64,000 nucleotides of DNA from JANWXD01 sp037446115 (lineage in GTDB: Bacteria > Acidobacteriota > Terriglobia > Bryobacterales > Bryobacteraceae), in contig JBBIJF010000006.1 in the NCBI GenBank assembly GCA_037446115.1, positions 62,001 through 126,000 of the forward strand, read 5' to 3'. This document shows positions 19,132 through 28,243 of this stretch, piece after piece; the stretch's first letter is position 1, and each line of letters opens with the position of its first letter. Made by a program: the position numbers and the translations under genes. The notes beneath the pieces are model-generated. The model was not told the DNA's origin. It did no database searches and saw nothing but the letters and a program-made list of their open reading frames with translations.

Positions 19132-20127
19132 CTAGCGCCCGCCGTTGCGGTACCAGCGCGCGACCACTTCCATGGCGGGCTTGCCCCAGGGCGTCAGCGA
19201 GCCGTCTCGAGGACCGCCGTGACCGTCCGAGCCCACCTTCCACCAGTAGACGCCTTGAAACCACGGCTTGTCATAGAAGGCGCTGAGCACCGCTGCGTAG
19301 GCCCGCGCCTGCTGTTCCACGGAGATCCTTCGCGGCGTCTCATCCCAAGGCTTCCGGTGAGCATTCTCCAGGCTGGCGAAACCGGCTTCGGTAAAGATCA
19401 CGGGGCGGCGGTACTTGCGCTGCACGGCCTCCACGCGCCGCACCAGATCGGCTGTGGAAAGATCGTCGGGAAGCGGATAGTACTGATTGAGCCCGATGTA
19501 GTCGAGGGCGTCCCAAAAGCGCAGCGTCTCGAACTCCTCGCCCCAGTTGGCGGCGTACACAAGAGGACCACGGTAGATCCGGCGCACGCGGCGGATCAGA
19601 TCCCTCCACTGCGCCGCGTGGCGCGTCAGCCGCGCCAGCTCCACGCCCACACAGAAAATATCGGCGCGGATCTCCGCCGCAAGCTGCGCATAGTGCTCGA
19701 TAAAGTTGCGGTACTCGCCGAACCAGGCGGCGCGGTCCTGCTCGGAGGCGAAATCCAGCTCGCCGGGGAAGCTGCGCCGCACCCACAGCTGCGGCTTGAG
19801 CATGACCTTCAGGCCGGCGGCGTGGGCCACGGCCGCCATCCGGCGGATTGACTCGTCGCGCTCCATGCCGCGGCGTCCGATCATGCGGATCCGGGGCTCG
19901 TCGCGCCGTGCGAAGCCGTAAGGGACCAGCGCGATGGCGTTGATCCCGTAGCCGGGGAAACTGCGCAGCATCTGCTCGGCACGAGGAGACGAATAGGCGT
20001 CGGGCCACTCCGCGGTGAAATTCACGCCGCGCTGGAAGAAGACTCGGGATGGCAGCGCCTCGGTGTCGGCCAGCAGCAATAGCCAGCCTGCAATGAACAG
20101 AACGGCTCCGGCGGCCAACCAGCGCAT
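19132..20127 (-). CDS. GH113-like glycoside hydrolase
   Basis: 331 residues. The start at 20127 gives an N-terminal membrane or signal segment (residues about 4-20) and has GAGGG upstream, 10 nt after the radical SAM stop. A TIM-barrel hydrolase pattern is visible: KPQLWV after strand 3, acid/base candidate Glu163 in VGVEL, LNQYYPL, nucleophile candidate Glu247 in FTEAGF, and a late YWWK aromatic box. This arrangement resembles GH113 beta-mannanases. Substrate is inferred from that resemblance only; mannan or a related beta-linked glycan is likely. Same-strand gene order with the radical SAM gene suggests cotranscription. Confidence 0.65.
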   Translation of the reverse strand: MRWLAAGAVLFIAGWLLLLADTEALPSRVFFQRGVNFTAEWPDAYSSPRAEQMLRSFPGYGINAIALVPYGFARRDEPRIRMIGRRGMERDESIRRMAAVAHAAGLKVMLKPQLWVRRSFPGELDFASEQDRAAWFGEYRNFIEHYAQLAAEIRADIFCVGVELARLTRHAAQWRDLIRRVRRIYRGPLVYAANWGEEFETLRFWDALDYIGLNQYYPLPDDLSTADLVRRVEAVQRKYRRPVIFTEAGFASLENAHRKPWDETPRRISVEQQARAYAAVLSAFYDKPWFQGVYWWKVGSDGHGGPRDGSLTPWGKPAMEVVARWYRNGGR

Positions 20128-20137
20128 CGCGCAACCC

Positions 20138-21334
20138 TCAATAGGGACTGACGGCCTGCAACTCCGGTTCCGCCGCACGGTTCAGAATTTTGTCCACTTC
20201 CCGTTTGAGGGGACCGACGGCGCGGGCATAGATCATCTTATAGGCCGTACAGAAGTAATCGAGATCCTCGAAGCGCCGGCGAGGGCCGTGGCGGAACTTG
20301 GGGCATCCGCCGTGGCAGACGGACTGGTAGTCGCAGACTTCGCATTCCGGGTGCGGAATGGTTTTCTTCGCCGCAAACCGGTACCGCTGCTGGCGGCGCG
20401 CGATCTCCGCCCAGGAGTCGGTCAGTATGTTACCCAGCTTCCAGCCGCTTTCGACGAAAAAGTCGCAAGGATAGACGTCGCCGTTGTATTCGACGACGAC
20501 GTAGCTGTCGCAGGTCTCGTGCAGGGTGCAACTTCCAGGTTTGTAACCCGCCAGGGCCTCCGCTATGTTGTCAAAAAACCGGATCCGCACCTTGCGGCGC
20601 TCGGGCCACCACAGATCGAACGTCTCGCAGAGAAAGCGGCCGTACTGCTCCGGGGTGATGGTGAACGGCAAGGGGCGGCCGTCTTGGTCAAACTCCGCCA
20701 GCGGGATGTACTGGATGTGCTGGACGCCGAGGTTGCGGAAAAAACGGTAAAGCTCCCGCGGCTTTTCCACGTTGGCCTGGCTCAGCACGCACAGCACGTT
20801 GAACTCGACGCGGTTGCGCTGGAGCGCCTCGATTCCCTGGATGACCTGCTTCCATGTGCCCCGACCCGCCTTGTTGTAACGGTATAGATCGTGAACCTCC
20901 TCGGGACCGTCGAGCGAGATTCCCACCAGCCAGTTGTAGTCGCGGAAGAGTTTACACCAGGCGTCGTCCACCAGCATTCCGTTGGTCTGGATCGCGTTGC
21001 TCACGCTTTGCCCGTTGCGGCCGTAGTGCTGCTGGTACTCGATCAGCTTCTCGAAAAAGGAGAGGCCGGCGAGCGTGGGTTCGCCGCCCTGAAAAGCGAA
21101 CACGCTTGCGGGATAGGAATAAAACAAGTAGCCGTCCACAAGCCGCTCCAGTGTGTCCAGCGTCATCTTCCGTCCCGGCAGCGACTTGTAGGGATCGGCT
21201 TCGCGGTCCAGGTAAAAACAGTACGCACAGTCGAGGTTGCAGACGGCGGAGACGGGCTTGATCAGCAGCGAGCTGATGCGCGGGGCGGCTCCCGAATTCG
21301 TTCCCAGGATCGGAAACACCGCCCCATCTCCCAT
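20138..21334 (-). CDS. Anaerobic sulfatase-maturase-type radical SAM/SPASM enzyme
   Basis: 398 residues from ATG 21334. The radical SAM cluster is CNLDCAYC (CxxxCxxC), followed by YLDRE as in anSME enzymes. The C-terminal SPASM region has CEVCDYQSVCHGGCPK plus upstream Cys residues for auxiliary [4Fe-4S] clusters. Characterised relatives oxidise an active-site Cys or Ser of sulfatases to formylglycine. No sulfatase gene is visible in this window, so the client is elsewhere, or the enzyme modifies another peptide. A TACACT hexamer 6 nt before the ATG may be its -10. It is divergent from zwf. Confidence 0.8.
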   Translation of the reverse strand: MGDGAVFPILGTNSGAAPRISSLLIKPVSAVCNLDCAYCFYLDREADPYKSLPGRKMTLDTLERLVDGYLFYSYPASVFAFQGGEPTLAGLSFFEKLIEYQQHYGRNGQSVSNAIQTNGMLVDDAWCKLFRDYNWLVGISLDGPEEVHDLYRYNKAGRGTWKQVIQGIEALQRNRVEFNVLCVLSQANVEKPRELYRFFRNLGVQHIQYIPLAEFDQDGRPLPFTITPEQYGRFLCETFDLWWPERRKVRIRFFDNIAEALAGYKPGSCTLHETCDSYVVVEYNGDVYPCDFFVESGWKLGNILTDSWAEIARRQQRYRFAAKKTIPHPECEVCDYQSVCHGGCPKFRHGPRRRFEDLDYFCTAYKMIYARAVGPLKREVDKILNRAAEPELQAVSPY

Positions 21335-21340
21335 GCCGCC

Positions 21341-21346
21341 AGTGTA
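21341..21346 (-). promoter_or_regulatory. -10-like TACACT, 6 nt before the radical SAM start
   Basis: Minus-strand TACACT at 21346-21341, then six bases and the ATG at 21334. There is no Shine-Dalgarno between them, as at other probable leaderless starts in this window. Confidence 0.4.
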
Positions 21347-21387
21347 AGACAAGGAGGGGCGGAAGTGCACACGGCTCACCGCTTGCT

Positions 21388-22923
21388 ATGTTGGAAGGCA
21401 TGGGCGCGGACAATCCGTTCCTGGATCCGGTGCGGTTCCCACGGCGCGCGCCCCCGTGCACCATGGTGATCTTCGGGGCCACCGGGGACCTGACGCGCCG
21501 CAAGCTGCTTCCCGCCCTTTACCGCTTGGCGGCCGGCCGCAGCCTTCCTCCCGGGTTTGCGATTCTGGGCGTCTCGCGCCGCCCGCTGAGCGACGATCAG
21601 TTCCGGGAATTCTCGCGCAATGCCGTCTCAGAGTTTCTGGAGGACGGTCCATGGTCGGAGGAGACGTGGAGGGAATTCGCGCGCGCATTGTTTTATTTGC
21701 CCGGTGATGTCGGCGACCCGAGCGCCTTCGAGCGTCTGGCCGCAAGGCTTGGCGAGCTCGCCGCAACCCGCGCGACTGCCGGCAACGTGCTGTTCTATCT
21801 GGCCACGCAGCCGGCACATTACGAGCCGGCCGCTTTGGGAATCGCCGCAGCGGGACTCAACCGGGGAAGCGGCTTCCGCAGGCTCGTCGTCGAAAAACCC
21901 TTCGGGTGGGATTTGGACAGTGCACGGCGCCTTAACGCCACGCTCAGGCAGGTCTTCTCCGAAGAGGCGATTTACCGCATTGACCATTACCTGGGCAAAG
22001 AGACGGTCCAGAATATCCTGGCCTTCCGCTTCGCCAACGGCATCTTCGAGCCGCTGTGGAACCGCCGCTACGTCAACCACGTGCAGATCACCGCAGCGGA
22101 GGCTGCGGGCGTGGAAGGACGCGGCGCGTACTACCAGCAGGCGGGTGCCCTCAGGGACATGGTGCAGAATCACCTGCTGCAAGTGATGGCCACGATCGCC
22201 ATGGAACCCCCTGCGGCCTTCGAGCCCGAGGCCGTGCGCGACGAACGCGCCAAACTGCTCCGCTCGATCCGCATCTGGAAACCCGAGGAAGTCGCTGCCA
22301 ACGCCGTGGCGGGGCAGTACGGTCCCGCACAGATCGGCGGTGAGAAAGTCCCGGGTTTCCGCCAGGAGCCGGGCGTGGACCCGGAGTCACCCACGGAGAC
22401 TTACGCCGCGCTCACGCTTTTCGTGGACAACTGGCGGTGGGCGGGCGTGCCCTTTTACCTGCGGACCGGCAAGCGGCTGCCCAAGCGCGTGACCGATGTC
22501 GCCGTCCAGTTCCACAGTGCGCCGCTGGCTCTGTTCGAAGACGGCGGCCAATCGGGCACCCTGCCGAGCCTGCTGATCCTGCGGATTCAACCCGACGAAG
22601 GGATTTCGCTGCGATTCCTCTCCAAGCAGCCTGGAAGCGGGATGAGGCTGCGGCCGGTCTCCATGGATTTCCACTACGGGACGAGCTTCGGCATCCGCCT
22701 GCCCTCGGCCTATGAAACTCTGTTGCTCGATGCACTGGCCGGAGACAACACGCTGTTCATCCGTCAGGACATGGTGGAGGCCGGCTGGGCGGTGGTCGAA
22801 CCCGTGCTTCAGCATTGGGCGCAGTGCCGGTTCGACTTTCCCAACTACCTGGCAGGCTCGTGGGGACCGCCGGAAGCCGATCAGATGCTGGCACGACGCG
22901 GACACGCCTGGAGGAGGCCTTGA
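21388..22923 (+). CDS. zwf: Glucose-6-phosphate dehydrogenase
   Basis: Oxidises glucose 6-phosphate to 6-phosphogluconolactone with NADP, the first step of the oxidative pentose-phosphate pathway. The Rossmann motif FGATGDLTRRKL is at residues about 28-39. The active-site stretch RIDHYLGKE carries the catalytic His and substrate Lys. 511 residues is normal. ATG 21388 is given; ATG 21400 (MGADNP) is equally possible because TATGTT at 21387-21392 could be a -10 for it. The stop overlaps the opcA start (TGATG). Confidence 0.95.
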   Translation: MLEGMGADNPFLDPVRFPRRAPPCTMVIFGATGDLTRRKLLPALYRLAAGRSLPPGFAILGVSRRPLSDDQFREFSRNAVSEFLEDGPWSEETWREFARALFYLPGDVGDPSAFERLAARLGELAATRATAGNVLFYLATQPAHYEPAALGIAAAGLNRGSGFRRLVVEKPFGWDLDSARRLNATLRQVFSEEAIYRIDHYLGKETVQNILAFRFANGIFEPLWNRRYVNHVQITAAEAAGVEGRGAYYQQAGALRDMVQNHLLQVMATIAMEPPAAFEPEAVRDERAKLLRSIRIWKPEEVAANAVAGQYGPAQIGGEKVPGFRQEPGVDPESPTETYAALTLFVDNWRWAGVPFYLRTGKRLPKRVTDVAVQFHSAPLALFEDGGQSGTLPSLLILRIQPDEGISLRFLSKQPGSGMRLRPVSMDFHYGTSFGIRLPSAYETLLLDALAGDNTLFIRQDMVEAGWAVVEPVLQHWAQCRFDFPNYLAGSWGPPEADQMLARRGHAWRRP

Positions 22924-23915
22924 TGGCGGTGCGTTCCGAACAGGTTCTGAGGGATCTGGAGCGTCTCTGGGAAGAGCTGGCACGCCACGGAGCCGGGCAG
23001 CCCGGCGTGCTGCGGGCGTGCGCCCTCACGCTGATTGTGGTATGCGACACCTCAGACGATGCCGGCAACATCGGCGCCACACTGGCGGAACTCATGGAGC
23101 GGCATCCCGCCCGCGCGGTGCTCCTGCGCGCCGGTGAAGAGGTGGCGGAACCGGAAGCCCGCGTGTTCGCCCACTGTTGGCTTCCGCGCGACGGCCGGTC
23201 GGAAATCTGCTCCGAGCAAATCGAGATCACGGCAAACCGCGCCCGGCTCGGCGAAATCGTTCCCGTACTGGTCGCCCTTGCAGCTCCGGATCTGCCCGCG
23301 GTCGTCTGGTGGCGCAGCTTGCCGTTGTTTCTGGGCCCCGATCGCGACCGCTTCACTGCGCTGCGACCGAGGATGATTCTGGACAGTGGGCGCACCGGGA
23401 ACCTTGAAGCCCTGTTCGAGTCAATGGCGGCACTGCTCGCCGGCGGGCATGCAGTCGGGGATCTGGCATGGGCCCGCCTGACGCCTCTGCGGGAGGCGCT
23501 GGCCCAGGCTTACGAGTGCGCCCGCCCGAGGCTTCCGCTTGCGCAAATCCAAGGGGCGGCCGTCAGCTTTGCGGATCCGGCTGACATGGCCGGTGCCTGT
23601 TACGTCGCCGCCTGGATCGCCGAAACGCTGGGTTGGAACATCGGAGACGGGCATCTCCGGATCGAAGCCCGTGGACAAACGCAGGCAGGCCATCGGATGG
23701 CCGTTCGCCTGGAAGGGCGACCTTGCTCGATTACGGTGGAATGGCGGACCGACTCCACCTTGGAAACCCGTATCGGCGAGGCGGTAAGCCGTACCTCCTT
23801 TCCGCCGCCGTCCGAGGCGGATCTGCTGGCGGAGGAGCTGTCGCTGGGGGCGCGCGATCGCGTGTACCGCCGGTGTCTCTCGCGTGCCGCTAAAGCAACG
23901 CGCGCGCTCGGCTGA
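22923..23915 (+). CDS. opcA: Glucose-6-phosphate dehydrogenase assembly protein OpcA
   Basis: 330 residues starting at the ATG that overlaps the zwf stop by one base. The family, best known in cyanobacteria and actinobacteria, is an allosteric partner that promotes G6PDH oligomerisation and redox control. Recognised from the N-terminal TLIVVCDTSDDAGNIG segment, the PDLPAVVWWRSLP motif and the position between zwf and pgl. Strict coupling supports equimolar synthesis with Zwf. Confidence 0.82.
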   Translation: MAVRSEQVLRDLERLWEELARHGAGQPGVLRACALTLIVVCDTSDDAGNIGATLAELMERHPARAVLLRAGEEVAEPEARVFAHCWLPRDGRSEICSEQIEITANRARLGEIVPVLVALAAPDLPAVVWWRSLPLFLGPDRDRFTALRPRMILDSGRTGNLEALFESMAALLAGGHAVGDLAWARLTPLREALAQAYECARPRLPLAQIQGAAVSFADPADMAGACYVAAWIAETLGWNIGDGHLRIEARGQTQAGHRMAVRLEGRPCSITVEWRTDSTLETRIGEAVSRTSFPPPSEADLLAEELSLGARDRVYRRCLSRAAKATRALG

Positions 23916-23918
23916 CCC

Positions 23919-24641
23919 GTGGGGTTCATCTGGCATGCATATCCTTCGCCTCGTGCCGCCGGGGAAGCTTGCGCCGCGCATGTCAGCAGCCTGCTGGATC
24001 GCGCGTTGCTGGAACGTGAGTATGCCACGCTGGCCGTCTCCGGCGGCGCAACAGCCCGCCTTCTGTTCGAGCCCCTGGCACGCACCGGCCTCCCCTGGCC
24101 GCGCGTCCATCTGTTTTGGGTGGACGAACGTATGGTTCCCCCGTCCGATCCTCAAAGCAATTTCCTGCTCGCCGAAGAACGGCTGATTGCTCCGGCCGGG
24201 ATTCCGGCGGAAAACGTGCACCGCATCCACGGAGAACTATCCCCCGAGGCGGCCGCCCGGCGCTACGAGCAGGAGGTCCGCAGCTTCTTCGGCCTTGCCG
24301 CGGGCGAGCTGCCGCGCTTTGATGTGATTCATTGCGGGCTGGGAGCGGACGGGCACATCGCGAGCTTGTTCCCCCACAGCCCGCTGCTGGACGAGCGGAC
24401 GCGCATCGCCGCGGCTGCCTGCCCGCCGTCCGGCGGCCCCTGGCGCGTCACCTTGCTTGCCGGCCCGTTGCAAGCCGCAGGAGAGGTCGTGTTTCTGGTC
24501 ACGGGAGCGGACAAAGCCGAGGCGGTCCGCGCCGCCGTCGAGGAGCCCCGGAATCCGGAACAATACCCAGCTCACTTGCTTCGCCACAGCCGGGTGACAT
24601 GGTTCCTGGATGAAGGTTCGGCTCGATTGCTGGCGCCATGA
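23919..24641 (+). CDS. pgl: 6-phosphogluconolactonase
   Basis: Hydrolyses 6-phosphogluconolactone to 6-phosphogluconate. 240 residues from a GTG 3 bp after opcA. Family motifs: AVSGGATARLLFEPLA near residue 45, FWVDERMVPPSDPQSN, and GLGADGHIASLFPH, which holds the catalytic His region. Third gene of the zwf-opcA-pgl operon; the stop overlaps the next ATG. No 6-phosphogluconate dehydrogenase or Entner-Doudoroff gene is in the window. Confidence 0.93.
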   Translation: MGFIWHAYPSPRAAGEACAAHVSSLLDRALLEREYATLAVSGGATARLLFEPLARTGLPWPRVHLFWVDERMVPPSDPQSNFLLAEERLIAPAGIPAENVHRIHGELSPEAAARRYEQEVRSFFGLAAGELPRFDVIHCGLGADGHIASLFPHSPLLDERTRIAAAACPPSGGPWRVTLLAGPLQAAGEVVFLVTGADKAEAVRAAVEEPRNPEQYPAHLLRHSRVTWFLDEGSARLLAP

Positions 24642-25597
24642 GCATCACGCGACGTGCCCTGCTGGGGATCGGGCCCGCTGGATGGATCGGGGCCCAAACC
24701 GCCGTGACCCGCGTCCTGTTCGGCGGAGACGTGATGCTGGCCCGTCATATCGGCAAGACGGCCCGGCTCCGGGGGGATCCCGCCTGGCCGTTCCGCAACA
24801 TCGCCGGGTTCCTCGAGGCTGCCGATATCGCCTTCGTCAACCTCGAGTCACCGTTTACAGACCGCGGGCGGCCGTCGGAACGCGGCATGATCTTTCGGGC
24901 CGCTCCTGAGATGGCGGAGGGACTGCGGCTTGCGGGCGTGGATGTCGTCTCCACAGCAAACAACCACGCCCGGGATTGCGGCAGCTACGGCGTCGAGTTC
25001 ACACTCCGCTGGCTGGCCCGCAACGGCATCTACGCGGCGGGCACGGGGCTCACGCCTGAAGCGGCGCGGGAGGGCGTCGTCGTGGTCCGCAACGGCGTTC
25101 GCTTCGGCTTTCTGGCCTACACGTACGATCAGTCAAACGGCAACCACGCGGCGCCGGATCCACGCGTCAACCTGATGGACGCGGAGAGGATGCGCGAAGA
25201 CGTGGCCCGGCTCAGCAGGCGCGCCGACGCCGTCATCGTTTCCATGCACGCCGGCGACGAGTACCGGAGGAATCCCAACCGCCAGCAGGCAGAGTTCGCC
25301 CGCGCCGCCCTGGAAGCCGGCGCCGCCGTCGTCGTGGGCCACCATCCTCATGTCATTCAACCGGTGGAGCGGCATCGCGGCGGGGTGATTTTTTACTCGC
25401 TCGGCAATCTCGTGTTCGATCAGTTTCACCGCCGGGACACTCAGGAGGGCCTGCTGGCTGAAGTAATCTTCTGCGGGGCGGCGATTCAGGAGGTCATGCT
25501 GCACCGGGTCGTCATCGCCTCGGGCGCCCCTCACTTGGCGTCCCGCCAGTTGGGGCCGATACCGGTCTCCACAACGAGCGGCACCTCCAGCCGGTAG
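24638..25597 (+). CDS. CapA-family (poly-gamma-glutamate synthesis-like) metallophosphatase-fold protein
   Basis: 319 residues, ATGA-coupled to pgl. A Tat-like N-terminus (SITRRALLGIG) suggests export. The PGA_cap fold is seen from LFGGDVMLARHIG, FVNLESPF, STANNHARDCG, SMHAGDEYRRNPN and VVGHHPHVIQPVE to FYSLGNLVFDQF; the Asp, Asn and His residues in these motifs are the likely metal site. Substrate is unknown; many homologues act on cell-envelope polymers. The last about 22 residues are read antisense to the 3' end of polA, an overlap of 67 bp. Confidence 0.8.
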   Translation: MSITRRALLGIGPAGWIGAQTAVTRVLFGGDVMLARHIGKTARLRGDPAWPFRNIAGFLEAADIAFVNLESPFTDRGRPSERGMIFRAAPEMAEGLRLAGVDVVSTANNHARDCGSYGVEFTLRWLARNGIYAAGTGLTPEAAREGVVVVRNGVRFGFLAYTYDQSNGNHAAPDPRVNLMDAERMREDVARLSRRADAVIVSMHAGDEYRRNPNRQQAEFARAALEAGAAVVVGHHPHVIQPVERHRGGVIFYSLGNLVFDQFHRRDTQEGLLAEVIFCGAAIQEVMLHRVVIASGAPHLASRQLGPIPVSTTSGTSSR

Positions 25598-28101
25598 ACG
25601 TTCTCCATTTCGCGCCGCACCATCGCCGCGGCTTCCTGCACCTCCTCGGGCGGTGATTCAAACAGAAGTTCGTCATGGACCTGAAGGAGCATGGCGGTGC
25701 GCCAGCGGCGCGCCTCGAGTTCCCGGTCAATCCGGATCATGGCGAGCTTGATCAGATCCGCCGCCGTGCCCTGCAACGGCGTGTTGATCGCCGTGCGCTC
25801 GGCAAAACCGCGCGCGTTCGGATTGGAGCTGTTGATATCCGGTATAGGGCGCCGGCGGCCGAAAAGCGTCCGTGTCTCGCCGGTGCGGCGCACGGCGGCG
25901 ATCGTTTCCTCAATGAACTGTTTGACCCCGGCGTAACGGGCGAAGTAGTTGCGGATATAGGTTTCCGCTTCCTCGCGGGAAATGCCGAGCTGCGCGGAAA
26001 GTCCGTATGCGCTCAACCCGTAGATGATGCCGAAGTTCACGGCTTTCGCGTTACGGCGTAGTTCCGGCGTCACCATCAACGGCGGTACCCCGAAAACCTC
26101 CGCCGCCGTGCGCGTGTGAATATCTTCGCCCTTGCGAAACGCTTCGAGCAGGACGGGATCGCGGGACATGTGCGCCAGCAGGCGCAGCTCGATCTGGGAG
26201 TAATCCGCCACCAGCAGGCGCCATCCCTCGCGAGGCACGAAAGCAGCCCGGATCTCGCGTCCCAGTTCCGTGCGAATGGGTATGTTCTGCAGGTTCGGAT
26301 TCGAGCTGGACAGCCGCCCCGTGGCGGCACCGGTCTGATTGAAGGACGTATGGAGCCGGCCGGTTCTTGGGTTGATCAGCTGGGGCAGAGCGTCCACGTA
26401 CGTTCCCTTGAGTTTGGCCAGCTGGCGGTATTCCAGCACCTTGGCCGCAATCGGATGTTCGGCCGCAAGCTCTTCCAGCACGTCCGCGGCCGTGGAGATG
26501 GTTTTTCCTCTGCCGTATCGGACCGGCGCGGGCAGTTTCAGTTCCTCAAAGAGTACCTTTCCCAGTTGCTGGGGCGAATTGATGTTGAACGGCCGTCCCG
26601 CCATCTGCTGGATCTCGGCCGAGAGCCGCTGAATTTCGGTGTCCAGACGCCGCGAAAGCGCCTCGAGCGCCGCAGGATCGATGCGGATCCCCGTACGCTC
26701 CATACGGGCCAGCACGGGCACCAGGGGCAGGTCAATTTCTTCATAAAGCTTCCGCAAGCCCCGTGCGTCCACTTCCGGCCCGAGCAGTCGAGCCAGCTCG
26801 AGCACGCATTCGGCGCGTTCTTCGACCGACCCGCTCAGCTTCCGGTCTAACCGCCGCTCGGCAAGCGGCTCCAGAGCGCATCCCGACGGATCCGCATCGA
26901 GCAGGAAGGCGTAGAGCATCACGTCCTCGTTGAACCCGCGCGGCTCGACGCCGCACTCAGCGAGCGTCAGCAGCATCGTTTTCAAATCGTGGGTGATTTT
27001 GGGACGGGACCCGTCTTCGAGCAGCGGCCGCAGCCGGTCAAGCAGTCCCAAGCTGAACGAGCGTGCCTCCCCCGGACGCCATGCCACTGCCGCCATACCG
27101 AGAGCGAGCTCGCCTTCCCCTCTGGCCTGAAGGGCCACGGCCACGGGGGATTCCGGGGGAATCGCGGCGAGATAGGCGTCAACTTCGGCCGCCGTCTCCA
27201 GGCGCCGGTAATCCCGCTCCACGCGCTGCTCCGGCTCGAGCTCCCGGAGCAAACTGTAGAACTCCAGTTCTTTGTAAAGCTGCCGGAGCGCGGCCGGATC
27301 GGGTTGTTGCGCCCGCAAGGCATCGAGCTCGAAGGGCACCGGGGCGGTCGTGTCAATGGTGGCCAGACGCTTGCTGAGCAGAATTTGATCGCGATGGTTC
27401 AAGAGGCTTTCCCGGTAGGTCTTGCGCTCGACTTCTTCGGCGTGCTCGAGGGCGTTTTCCACGGACCCGAACCGCGCGATCAGCTCGCGGGCCCCCTTGT
27501 CCCCGATGCCCGGCGCACCCGGGATGTTGTCGATCGCGTCGCCCTTGAGAGCCAGAAAATCGGGCACCTGCCACGGCTTGACGCCGAGAAAGGCCTCGAC
27601 CTTGCCAGCGTCGTACCACTCATCTTCCTTGACCGGGTTCACCATGACGGTGTGCTCATCCACCAGCTGCAACATGTCCTTGTCGCTCGAGACGATGACG
27701 ACATCCAGACCCGCTTCGACTGCGCGGCGGGCGATGGCGCCCACCACGTCGTCGGCTTCAAAGCCGGGGTATTCCAGCACCGGGACGCGCAGGGCTTCCA
27801 GTAGCCGGCGAACGTAGGGAATCTGGTCGGCCAGATCCGGAGGCATTTCGGCGCGGGTGGCCTTGTAGGCGGCATAAGCCTGCTCGCGGAACGTAGGCCC
27901 CGCGCTCTCAAACACGGCGGCCACGTACTCAGGCCGGTGCGCGGCCAGCAGCTTGCGGAGCATGTTGTGGAAGATGTAGACCGCTTCGGTGCTCAGACCC
28001 TTGCTGGTGCGCATCGGAGGCGCTCCGCTGCGCGCGCGGGCGTGATAGGCGCGAAAGATGAAGCCGAAAGCATCAATCAAAAACAGGCGCGGTCGCTCCA
28101 T
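25531..28101 (-). CDS. polA: DNA polymerase I, apparently without 3'-5' proofreading
   Basis: 856 residues from ATG 28101 (an in-frame TTG lies two codons earlier). The N-terminal 5' nuclease is intact (RAYHARAR, FESAGPTFR, EYPGFEADDVVGA, SSDKDMLQL). The polymerase has motif A DYSQIELRLLAHMSRD, motif B RRNAKAVNFGIIYGLSAYG and motif C QVHDELLFE. In the middle domain (about 310-480) the place of the ExoI Asp-x-Glu motif reads VALQARGEG, so the metal ligands for proofreading are missing, as in Taq polymerase. Roles are Okazaki fragment processing and repair. A TATGAT hexamer lies 9 nt before the ATG. Confidence 0.95.
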   Translation of the reverse strand: MERPRLFLIDAFGFIFRAYHARARSGAPPMRTSKGLSTEAVYIFHNMLRKLLAAHRPEYVAAVFESAGPTFREQAYAAYKATRAEMPPDLADQIPYVRRLLEALRVPVLEYPGFEADDVVGAIARRAVEAGLDVVIVSSDKDMLQLVDEHTVMVNPVKEDEWYDAGKVEAFLGVKPWQVPDFLALKGDAIDNIPGAPGIGDKGARELIARFGSVENALEHAEEVERKTYRESLLNHRDQILLSKRLATIDTTAPVPFELDALRAQQPDPAALRQLYKELEFYSLLRELEPEQRVERDYRRLETAAEVDAYLAAIPPESPVAVALQARGEGELALGMAAVAWRPGEARSFSLGLLDRLRPLLEDGSRPKITHDLKTMLLTLAECGVEPRGFNEDVMLYAFLLDADPSGCALEPLAERRLDRKLSGSVEERAECVLELARLLGPEVDARGLRKLYEEIDLPLVPVLARMERTGIRIDPAALEALSRRLDTEIQRLSAEIQQMAGRPFNINSPQQLGKVLFEELKLPAPVRYGRGKTISTAADVLEELAAEHPIAAKVLEYRQLAKLKGTYVDALPQLINPRTGRLHTSFNQTGAATGRLSSSNPNLQNIPIRTELGREIRAAFVPREGWRLLVADYSQIELRLLAHMSRDPVLLEAFRKGEDIHTRTAAEVFGVPPLMVTPELRRNAKAVNFGIIYGLSAYGLSAQLGISREEAETYIRNYFARYAGVKQFIEETIAAVRRTGETRTLFGRRRPIPDINSSNPNARGFAERTAINTPLQGTAADLIKLAMIRIDRELEARRWRTAMLLQVHDELLFESPPEEVQEAAAMVRREMENVYRLEVPLVVETGIGPNWRDAK

Positions 28102-28110
28102 GCTCAACCA

Positions 28111-28116
28111 ATCATA
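28111..28116 (-). promoter_or_regulatory. -10-like TATGAT before polA
   Basis: Minus-strand TATGAT (28116-28111), nine bases before the polA ATG at 28101. The gap contains no Shine-Dalgarno sequence and no clear -35 is seen. Confidence 0.45.
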
Positions 28117-28151
28117 GCCTACGCGGCCGTATTGCCACGTCTCGGGGCAGA

Positions 28152-28171
28152 GTGTTGTATTCCTGCAACAC
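28152..28171 (+). repeat. Inverted repeat in the polA-lpxC divergent intergenic region
   Basis: Six-base arms GTGTTG and CAACAC around an 8-nt spacer, in the 142-bp gap between the divergent polA and lpxC starts. It could be an operator or a short hairpin in the lpxC leader. A TGATAAGAA at about 28191-28199 may be a -10 for lpxC. Nothing else is recognisable in this gap. Confidence 0.35.
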
Positions 28172-28243
28172 CCCTAGCGAGACAACCAACTGATAAGAAG
28201 AGAGATCGCGGTTGGACGTTGGATTGCACGCACGCCTGCTCAA

